A stretch of 6,280 nucleotides of DNA from an uncultured Ruminococcus sp. Its GTDB lineage: Bacteria; Bacillota; Clostridia; Oscillospirales; Ruminococcaceae. Position 1 is the stretch's first letter, and every line of letters begins with the position of its first letter. This document shows, one piece after another, positions 1-5,109 of the stretch. The position numbers and the translations under genes were made by a program. The stretch is from assembly GCA_947177375.1 (NCBI GenBank), contig CAMWUF010000067.1, forward strand, positions 1-6,280. The letters are read 5' to 3'. The notes below the pieces were generated by a model. It saw only the letters and a program-made list of their open reading frames with translations, had not been told where the DNA came from and searched no databases.

Positions 1-271
1 TTTCAGTAATATACCCAAATCTATGCTTTTCTACAAGCAAGCATAAAAAATTTTCAGTCATACCTGATTCATTGCCAATCACTTTTTTTAATATTGCAAT
101 TCTTTCTTCTATGCTTAAAGTCGGCACATCTAATAATACTACAAAATCTGGATATTGTTTCATAATAGCAGCAATTTGCTCTAATTCACGATAAACTTGC
201 TTTTCTTTTTGTTCTTCCTGTGCAAGCTGAAATAAAGCTTCTGCATAAACTTTCCCTACTGTCTGTGTCAT
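1..271 (-). CDS. atpH: ATP synthase F1 subunit delta (AtpH), N-terminal part, cut by left window edge
   Basis: Subunit delta (OSCP family) sits on top of the F1 head and ties it to the peripheral stalk made of subunit b. My own translation from the ATG at 271 gives 90 residues beginning MTQTVGKVYAEALFQLAQEE, with no stop before the edge. It matches the helical N-terminal domain of the family: an 'YAEALF-LA' first helix and a later 'NFLCLLVEKHRFGYI' stretch. The family is usually about 175-185 aa, so about half is missing. The start overlaps the atpF stop as ATGA (268-271), which implies translational coupling. An AGGTGAT Shine-Dalgarno lies at 277-283, five bases upstream, inside atpF. The position directly after atpF is the standard order. 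Function is confident; the C-terminal half cannot be judged. Confidence 0.95.
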   Translation of the reverse strand, partial: MTQTVGKVYAEALFQLAQEEQKEKQVYRELEQIAAIMKQYPDFVVLLDVPTLSIEERIAILKKVIGNESGMTENFLCLLVEKHRFGYITE

Positions 272-762
272 GGCTTATCACCTAAATTTTGCAGGAAATC
301 ATTAATTAATCTCTCATGGTCTTTTGGATTAATTTCTTTTTCCATAATTTTCTGTGCTAATTCCATCGCAAGTTCTGAAATTTCACCTTGCAATTCTTGT
401 TTTGCAAGATTTTTTTCACGCTCTGTTTCTCTGCTAGCTTTTTCACGAACAGCCTGTGCTTCATCACGAGCTTTTGCAATCATAGAATCGCCCTGTTTTT
501 GGGCTAATTTTTCAGCACGGCTGATAATTCCAGATGCTTCTTCTTTAGCATTGGAAATTGCCTGTGCATATTTTTCTTTATCCGCATTTGCAGAGCTTAA
601 TGCATCATCTGCTTTTTGATAAGTTGCTGTTACTTCTTGTTGTCTTTTTTCAAGAATTTCATCTACCCGCTTGAATAAAATAAATTTAAATGCCAGAAAA
701 ATCAATCCTGTATTAATCAGCGTAAATAAAATCGTACCGACATCAATTGATAAAAAATCCAA
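268..762 (-). CDS. atpF: ATP synthase F0 subunit b (AtpF)
   Basis: Subunit b forms the peripheral stalk that holds F1 still against the rotating c-ring. The 164 aa length is normal for the family (E. coli about 156). One membrane helix spans about residues 8-29. It is followed by the typical juxtamembrane 'FKRVDEILEKRQQEV' segment, then a long charged, alanine-rich helix (about 32-150) that should dimerise as a right-handed coiled coil. The C-terminus (about 150-164) is the part expected to bind delta. The start is a TTG, supported by GGAGGG at 769-774 with a six-base spacer; no ATG fits as well. It lies 27 bp after atpE and overlaps atpH by four bases, so it is cotranscribed with both. Confidence 0.96.
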   Translation of the reverse strand: MDFLSIDVGTILFTLINTGLIFLAFKFILFKRVDEILEKRQQEVTATYQKADDALSSANADKEKYAQAISNAKEEASGIISRAEKLAQKQGDSMIAKARDEAQAVREKASRETEREKNLAKQELQGEISELAMELAQKIMEKEINPKDHERLINDFLQNLGDKP

Positions 763-768
763 TTTTAT

Positions 769-774
769 CCCTCC
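769..774 (-). promoter_or_regulatory. Ribosome binding site for atpF (supports TTG start)
   Basis: GGAGGG on the minus strand, six bases before the TTG at 760-762. This is what fixes the non-AUG start of subunit b. It lies in the 27 bp gap between atpE and atpF. Confidence 0.8.
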
Positions 775-789
775 ATTCTGAAACGGAGA

Positions 790-1065
790 TTAATTATTTA
801 TTTTATTAATAAACGGATTTGCAAACATCAAGAGCAAAGCAACGAGCAAGCCATAAATACCAGTAGATTCTGCAACAGCACAACCAATAAACATGGTTCT
901 TGTGACAGCACCAGAGCCTTCTGGCTGTCTTCCGATAGCTTCACAAGCTTTACCAACAGCATAGCCCTCACCAATACCAGGACCAATACCAGCAACCATA
1001 GCTGTACCTGCACCTAGTGCAGAAGCACCTAATACAATTGCTCTTGCAATTACTTCATTTTCCAT
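790..1065 (-). CDS. atpE: ATP synthase F0 subunit c (AtpE), two-carboxylate Na+-type
   Basis: Subunit c forms the rotating ring whose ion-binding carboxylate carries H+ or Na+ through F0. The 91 aa protein is a two-helix hairpin: helix 1 at about 5-34, a polar loop with the conserved RQP (46-48), and helix 2 at about 54-84. Residues that line up with the Na+ site of Ilyobacter tartaricus (Q32, V63, E65, S66, T67, Y70) are E33, V64, E66, S67, T68 and Y71. All are kept except Gln to Glu at 33. The Na+-driven Fusobacterium nucleatum ring is known to have this same two-carboxylate arrangement. Na+ coupling is therefore predicted, not shown. The start is ATG with AGGAGG at 1075-1080, nine bases upstream. 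It lies 28 bp after atpB and 27 bp before atpF. Cysteines at 41 and 62 are not part of the motif. Confidence 0.97.
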   Translation of the reverse strand: MENEVIARAIVLGASALGAGTAMVAGIGPGIGEGYAVGKACEAIGRQPEGSGAVTRTMFIGCAVAESTGIYGLLVALLLMFANPFINKINN

Positions 1066-1074
1066 AACAAAAAT

Positions 1075-1080
1075 CCTCCT
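1075..1080 (-). promoter_or_regulatory. Ribosome binding site for atpE
   Basis: A full AGGAGG nine bases before the ATG of subunit c, in the 28 bp atpB-atpE gap. A strong site fits the need for many more c subunits than a or b, although that link is inference. Confidence 0.75.
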
Positions 1081-1093
1081 AAATTAAATTTTT

Positions 1094-1849
1094 TTAATTT
1101 TCCTCAGCGTTACCGTCTGCATTAGAAATATAAACCATTGTCAGCATGATAAAAATAAATGCTTGCATAAATCCGCTGAACAAATCAAAATACAGTGACA
1201 GCACTGCAGGAATTCCAATAGTACAGAATGCGATGCCAATTTTTTTTGTAATCACAGACAACGCAAAATATAATAAGCTGGTAATTACCATACCACTTAC
1301 AATATTACCAAAATGACGTAAACTCATAGAAACAGGTGTTGAAACTTCGCTTAAAATATTCATAGGCAACATGACAGGCACAGGCTCAGCATAGCCTTTT
1401 AAATAGCCTCCCAATCCATGGGTACGAATATTTGTGCTGTGAATTAATACAAACGTAATTAATGCCCATGTCAATGGTACATTAAAATCAGCTGTTACAC
1501 TGCGAAGTCCTAACATGCTGATTAAACTTCCCAAAATCGAGAACATAAACAATCCTGCAATATAAGGCGAAATTTTTTTCCAATGTTTTCCCATTGTATC
1601 TTCTACAAGTCCATAGATAGTTAACACTGCCCATTCAGCAACAACTTGCTTTTTAGAAATATTTTTTGTTTTCATATTACTTGTCAACCAAAGCAATAAT
1701 AATACCACAGCAAGAATAATTACCCAACTTAACACAACAGTTTCTGTTAAATTAATTTTCACGCCGAATACATCAAAAGATGCAATTAATTTAGGTCCAC
1801 TTACATCAATTCCATCAGGTGAACCTCTTAAAAAATCACTGATACTCAA
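1094..1849 (-). CDS. atpB: ATP synthase F0 subunit a (AtpB)
   Basis: Subunit a is the membrane stator that provides the two ion half-channels against the c-ring. With the TTG start at 1849 it is 251 aa. The longest reading starts at GTG 1858 and gives 254 aa. Several hydrophobic helices are visible. The essential stator arginine lies in 'SMSLRHFGN' (R178; R181 in the longer numbering). The C-terminal helix carries 'QAFIFIMLTMVYIS', with the conserved Gln and Tyr of the family, and 'VTADFNVPLTWAL' matches the usual helix-3 entry motif. I prefer TTG 1849 because AGGAAGTGAT (1854-1863) pairs with the 16S 3' end at good spacing for it, whereas the GTG falls inside that site. It follows atpI directly and precedes atpE by 28 bp. 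The family call is secure; the start is likely but unproven. Confidence 0.95.
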   Translation of the reverse strand: MSISDFLRGSPDGIDVSGPKLIASFDVFGVKINLTETVVLSWVIILAVVLLLLWLTSNMKTKNISKKQVVAEWAVLTIYGLVEDTMGKHWKKISPYIAGLFMFSILGSLISMLGLRSVTADFNVPLTWALITFVLIHSTNIRTHGLGGYLKGYAEPVPVMLPMNILSEVSTPVSMSLRHFGNIVSGMVITSLLYFALSVITKKIGIAFCTIGIPAVLSLYFDLFSGFMQAFIFIMLTMVYISNADGNAEEN

Positions 1850-1853
1850 AAAA

Positions 1854-1863
1854 ATCACTTCCT
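1854..1863 (-). promoter_or_regulatory. Ribosome binding site for atpB, containing the atpI stop codon
   Basis: AGGAAGTGAT on the minus strand differs at one base from AGGAGGTGAT, the full complement of the 16S rRNA tail. The TTG at 1847-1849 follows four bases after the site, which is eight bases after its AGGAAG core. The atpI stop TGA (1855-1857) lies within it. Ribosomes ending atpI would therefore terminate on the atpB initiation site, which suggests coupling. Confidence 0.7.
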
Positions 1864-2223
1864 TTTGATTGGATTATTGCGAATAGATAACATTCCGAAA
1901 ATAATTTTTGGATATAAAAACGGCAAAACAGCTGTGACAGTATTCACACAAGAAAAAATTAAACTAATTGCAATTATCACTGACGCAATAAAACAACGCA
2001 ATAAATAGCCAGCAAAATCCTTTGTTTTGCCAAAATATACAGCATTTAAAATACTTTTTCTTAGCAAAAATAAATTTACTATCATGCCAACACTTCCAAG
2101 AATTAGCCCCAGAATCACAGCGATTTGAAATTTTACTAAAAATAGCGATATAACCCAGATAATCACATCTAGCACAACAGTACAAATCATTGCAAAATGT
2201 AATTCCCGATGTAAATCCCGCAT
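1855..2223 (-). CDS. atpI: ATP synthase assembly protein I (AtpI family)
   Basis: This small membrane protein heads many atp operons. In other bacteria, including Na+-type enzymes, AtpI helps assemble the c-ring. The 122 aa sequence shows four hydrophobic stretches at about 11-30, 34-54, 74-93 and 96-113. A short basic loop lies between helices 2 and 3 ('LLRKS', 'FGKTKD'), and the C-terminal tail is positively charged. This matches the subunit I family in length and topology. Sequence conservation in the family is low, so the call rests partly on position directly before atpB. The start is ATG with AGGAGG at 2231-2236 and a seven-base spacer. It is the first gene after the promoter at 2270-2298, with a 5' leader of about 40 bases. 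The stop TGA lies inside the atpB ribosome binding site. Confidence 0.88.
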   Translation of the reverse strand: MRDLHRELHFAMICTVVLDVIIWVISLFLVKFQIAVILGLILGSVGMIVNLFLLRKSILNAVYFGKTKDFAGYLLRCFIASVIIAISLIFSCVNTVTAVLPFLYPKIIFGMLSIRNNPIKRK

Positions 2224-2269
2224 AGCAAGACCTCCTGTTTGCTGTTTTAAAAAATATTCGCATGTCTCT

Positions 2270-2298
2270 ATTATACATGAAATTTTCTAACCTGTCAA
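2270..2298 (-). promoter_or_regulatory. SigA/sigma-70 promoter of the atp operon
   Basis: The minus strand has a perfect -35 TTGACA (2293-2298), a 17-base spacer and a perfect -10 TATAAT (2270-2275). Transcription should start at a purine near 2263-2265, leaving a leader of about 40 bases before the atpI ATG, with AGGAGG in it. It lies between the terminator of the preceding unit and atpI, which is where the operon promoter should be. Confidence 0.92.
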
Positions 2299-2308
2299 GA
2301 ATTACAGG
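2291..2308. repeat. Short dyad CCTGT-N8-ACAGG overlapping the -35 element
   Basis: Five-base arms at 2291-2295 and 2304-2308 flank eight bases and cover the whole -35 hexamer. The position would suit a repressor operator, but the arms are short and no regulator is visible, so chance is possible. Confidence 0.3.
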
Positions 2309-2336
2309 AAAAAAATTCTATAAATAACTTTTTCTG

Positions 2337-2371
2337 AAAAAAAGCTGACTATAAAAAATCTACAGCCAGCT
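2337..2371 (-). terminator. Rho-independent terminator of the coiled-coil gene unit
   Basis: On the minus strand AGCTGGCTGTA pairs with the following TATAGTCAGCT, with two G-T wobbles and further weak pairs closing toward a T-rich loop. Seven T residues (2337-2343, partly shared with the stem end) follow at once. It begins 22 bp after the stop codon at 2394 and ends before the atp promoter, so it separates the two transcription units. The plus strand has no T run after the hairpin, so termination is one-directional. Confidence 0.85.
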
Positions 2372-2393
2372 CCCATTTATGATATTTAATTAT

Positions 2394-5072
2394 TTAAATT
2401 TCTATCTTCCCTTTTCTTTTGACATGCAATGTATTATCATAAACTTCGCCAACAGCAGGTGCTAAATAACTTACAACATATATTTCATCATCATACATGT
2501 CAGGCAAATCAAAAACGCCTTTGATAAGCCTTAATTTTTCGCCTGTTTCGCCGTCAGTGGTAAGATTTTCATAAAAATGCGGGTTTGGAATCATAGCCCC
2601 ATTACGCAACAAGGCAATTTCTGCAATTTTTTCATCTTTTGCATGTGTTAATAATAAATTTCCTGATTCATCTTGTACTAGATGCACATATCTTGTACCA
2701 GCTTGTTTCTGAATTGACTCTATACTGGAAGCAATCTGCAAATACACTGCATTATTATTTTCACGTTTTGTATTTATTTTATTTTTATATTCTTCTAATT
2801 TATCTCTTAATTTTTTATTCTCTGCTTGCAAAATAGAAAACTGCTGTTCTTTCATACGCAACTGTTCCTGAATTTCTTCATATTGCTGTGTACTCTGGGC
2901 AGTAAAATTTTTGTTATTCTCAACAGCAGATTCTAATTCAGAACGCAATTCTTCATTTTCTTCATGTAATGCATCTAACTGTCTTCTGAATTCTTCTGAT
3001 TGGTCACTTTCAGAAACATTCACATGCAAATCTGACAATTCCGAACGGAGCTGTTCATTTTGCGTCAATGCTTTATCTAATTCAAAACGAAGTTCTTGGT
3101 TTTCATTCTGAATTTGTTCTGCATGTGCAGAAGCCTCTTGCAATGCATTCTGATAACCAGCATTTTGTTCTTCAGAAGCTAATAATTTTTCCTGCAACTG
3201 TGTATATTCTTGTTGTTTGCCTTGCTGATGATTAGAAAGCTCAACTCTGAAATCTTCTACTTGCTGTAAGGCATCTTGTAATTCTTCCTGTAAATCCTGT
3301 TTTTGTTTTAATATTATAATTTTATCTTCCTGTAATTTTTTTACTTCTTCTTCAGCAGAACGCATTTTGAATTGACAATCCAAATTTTTTTGTTCCAAAT
3401 CGTCAACTTTCTGTTTTAAATTAATTTGCTCCTGTGATTCATTTTGTAATTTATTAGATAATTCTATTCTGAAATCTTCTACTTGTTGTTCTGTATCTTG
3501 TAACTGTTCTTGCAATTCTGCTATCTGATTGTGTGCATTTTGCAACTGTTCCTGATATACAGCATTATTATGATTCTGTGTTTGTTCCAATTCTTGCTGT
3601 AATTGCAATATCTGCTGTTCTGCCGTCTGCAATTTTTCCTGATAACCAGAATTATTCTGTGCCTGTGCAAGCTCATCTCTTAATCTTAATACTTGTCCTG
3701 CGGCATCTTTCAATTTTTGGCAGTATTCCTGATTTTGCTTTTGATAGTTTTCCAATTCTTCCTGCAATTCTTTTTGCAAGCCCTTTTGTTCCTGTGCATT
3801 TGCAAGATTCGCTCTTAAAATTTTCATTTGCATGACAGTATTTTCTAATTCTGATTTTAAATTTTTATTTTCCTGTTCAGAATCTTTTTGTTTTTCCTGC
3901 ATAATTTCTAATTCTTCCTGCAATCTTGTTTCCTGTTCCTGCAATTTTTTCTCAAGATTTTCATTTAATTCAGAAATTTCAGCTAATTCTGCCCGAAGTG
4001 ATTCTGTTTGTTGTACAACCTGTTCAAATTCTTCTAGTGCAACCGTTTCTTCTTCTGAGCTTTGCAATTCTGCAAGTCGTTCCTGTAACTGCTCATTTTC
4101 ACTTGAAACAGTTTCTTGTTCTAAACGAATTCTTTCTAATTGTTGCGTTGCATCAATTAATTTTACTCTGAAATCATCATTTTGTTTTTGAGATTCTTTT
4201 AATTTAGAACGCAGAGCATCTTCTGACTGTGCAGAATTTTTAATTTCCGCCATTTCTGCACGAAGTCTTTCAACTTGTTTTGCAGCCTCAAGTAATTTTA
4301 CACGGAATTGTGAATTTTGTTCAACGGCTTTTTCCAATTCTGCACGGAGATTTTCATCAGACTCGACAATATTGCGACTTTCAGCAATTTCAGCACGAAG
4401 TTCTTTAATTTGCTTTGCAGCGTCTGCAAGTTTTCCTCGAAATATTTCATTTTGGGAAGAAACTTCCTGTAATTTTTGTTCTAATTCTTGATTTTCTTTT
4501 GATTCAGAATGATTTGCCTCATTGATTCTAGCTGAATGTTCTAATTCTCTGCAATGCTTATTTGCAGAGGCAAGATGTTCTTGCAACTGTTTTTTTTCTA
4601 ATCGCAATTTACCACAACTATGTTCTAAACGTTCGATTTTATCTTGTAAATCTTTTAATTCTGGAGAGCCAGAATTTTCTTGTACAGTTGGCAAAATATT
4701 ATCTGCTTTAGATTTCTCTGATTTAGAAGATTCGTTTTGAAAATCTTCCAGTTGCTGATAAACTTTTTTATAATTTTTCTGCAAAGTCTGATATTTTTCT
4801 TTCAGCGTTGCAAGTTCAGCCATAACAGATTCATCTACAGATACAGTTTCTGTTTTTTCTTTTGCTAATAAATCCGTTGCAAGTTCTTTATGCCGTTTTG
4901 CTTTTTGTTCCAACTCACCAATTTGTTGTTCCAATTCTGAAATTTTATCTTTATCCAATTCTGCGTTTTCCTTGATAGAATCCAATGAATTTTTATAAGC
5001 CTGAATACTCATAAACAAAAATCCAATGATAATCATCAGTAACGCAATTATCACAATCAAAAAAACTACCAA
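2394..5072 (-). CDS. Membrane-anchored giant coiled-coil protein with C-terminal PNP-x-FY domain, unknown function
   Basis: I do not recognise this protein. It is 892 aa. Residues 2-22 are one very hydrophobic helix, a likely membrane anchor. About 30-767 is Gln/Glu/Lys/Leu-rich heptad sequence, almost without Gly or Pro beyond a break near 125-138. About 771-892 is a mixed, probably globular domain containing PNPHFY (829-834). A straight coiled coil of this length would reach about 100 nm. Internal copies occur with a 45-residue period (from 207, 252 and 297), and a 22-residue copy recurs (519-540, 593-614). The start is TTG, supported by AGGAG at 5080-5084, seven bases upstream. It lies 37 bp after a paralogue and ends 22 bp before a terminator. 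One helix plus a long coiled coil resembles EzrA in outline only. Topology, and any structural or division role, are unproven. Confidence 0.9.
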   Translation of the reverse strand: MVVFLIVIIALLMIIIGFLFMSIQAYKNSLDSIKENAELDKDKISELEQQIGELEQKAKRHKELATDLLAKEKTETVSVDESVMAELATLKEKYQTLQKNYKKVYQQLEDFQNESSKSEKSKADNILPTVQENSGSPELKDLQDKIERLEHSCGKLRLEKKQLQEHLASANKHCRELEHSARINEANHSESKENQELEQKLQEVSSQNEIFRGKLADAAKQIKELRAEIAESRNIVESDENLRAELEKAVEQNSQFRVKLLEAAKQVERLRAEMAEIKNSAQSEDALRSKLKESQKQNDDFRVKLIDATQQLERIRLEQETVSSENEQLQERLAELQSSEEETVALEEFEQVVQQTESLRAELAEISELNENLEKKLQEQETRLQEELEIMQEKQKDSEQENKNLKSELENTVMQMKILRANLANAQEQKGLQKELQEELENYQKQNQEYCQKLKDAAGQVLRLRDELAQAQNNSGYQEKLQTAEQQILQLQQELEQTQNHNNAVYQEQLQNAHNQIAELQEQLQDTEQQVEDFRIELSNKLQNESQEQINLKQKVDDLEQKNLDCQFKMRSAEEEVKKLQEDKIIILKQKQDLQEELQDALQQVEDFRVELSNHQQGKQQEYTQLQEKLLASEEQNAGYQNALQEASAHAEQIQNENQELRFELDKALTQNEQLRSELSDLHVNVSESDQSEEFRRQLDALHEENEELRSELESAVENNKNFTAQSTQQYEEIQEQLRMKEQQFSILQAENKKLRDKLEEYKNKINTKRENNNAVYLQIASSIESIQKQAGTRYVHLVQDESGNLLLTHAKDEKIAEIALLRNGAMIPNPHFYENLTTDGETGEKLRLIKGVFDLPDMYDDEIYVVSYLAPAVGEVYDNTLHVKRKGKIEI
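3231..3296 (-). repeat. Dispersed 22-codon coiled-coil repeat, copy 2
   Basis: It encodes residues 593-614, with the core LQQVEDFRVELSN. It matches residues 519-540 (3453-3518), which read EQQVEDFRIELSN over the core, at an offset of 74 codons. A run of at least 17 identical bases covers the shared VEDFR segment. Confidence 0.65.
3453..3518 (-). repeat. Dispersed 22-codon coiled-coil repeat, copy 1
   Basis: It encodes residues 519-540 of the 892-aa protein and is the partner of the copy at 3231-3296. Both contain QQVEDFR-I/V-ELSN preceded by a similar LQE-Q/E-LQD segment. Confidence 0.65.
4050..4454 (-). repeat. 45-codon (135 bp) tandem repeats within the 892-aa coiled-coil gene
   Basis: Encoded residues 207-251, 252-296 and 297-341 line up without gaps at a 45-residue period. 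Each begins QN-x-x-FR-x-KL, followed by A-K/Q-Q and then LRAE-like or IRLE text. Copies one and two are alike over most of their length; copy three is clear for about the first 20 residues and then decays. This points to in-frame tandem duplication followed by divergence. Confidence 0.75.
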
Positions 5073-5079
5073 AACTTTA

Positions 5080-5084
5080 CTCCT
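5080..5084 (-). promoter_or_regulatory. Ribosome binding site for the 892-aa coiled-coil gene (supports TTG start)
   Basis: AGGAG, preceded by an A-rich run, lies seven bases before the TTG at 5070-5072 in the 37 bp gap between the two coiled-coil genes. It places the hydrophobic helix at the very N-terminus. No promoter is visible in the gap, so the gene is probably read from the upstream one. Confidence 0.8.
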
Positions 5085-5109
5085 TTTTTATAACAGCAAG
5101 TTAAATTAT

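Noticed and set aside
828..1013. A 61-codon minus-strand frame inside atpE
   Set aside because: It overlaps a clear subunit c gene in another frame, and its Leu/Val-rich text resembles no family I know.
2224..2263. A possible riboswitch or attenuator in the atpI leader
   Set aside because: The predicted leader is only about 40 bases, AT-rich, and holds a Shine-Dalgarno with no convincing hairpin.
1964..2278. A 104-codon minus-strand frame overlapping atpI
   Set aside because: It has a Cys/Phe-rich sequence with no family match, starts upstream of the expected transcription start, and overlaps atpI, which has a good ribosome binding site and the expected four helices.
3231..4454. Recurrent short DNA words such as ttcctgcaatt, suggesting a CRISPR or satellite array
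   Set aside because: The words lie in one long open frame at irregular spacing and come from repeated ELQEE/LQ codons. There are no constant repeats with unique spacers.
2639..4740. Several open plus-strand frames of about 60-120 codons opposite the 892-aa gene
   Set aside because: They are antisense shadows of a long coiled-coil frame. Their Ser/Cys/Phe-rich text is what antisense of GAA/CAA/TTA-rich coding gives.
2394..5072. Assigning the 892-aa protein as an SMC, EzrA or DivIVA homologue
   Set aside because: No Walker A or ABC signature is visible, so SMC is out. Similarity to EzrA or DivIVA is only general architecture and coiled-coil composition, which is not evidence of homology.
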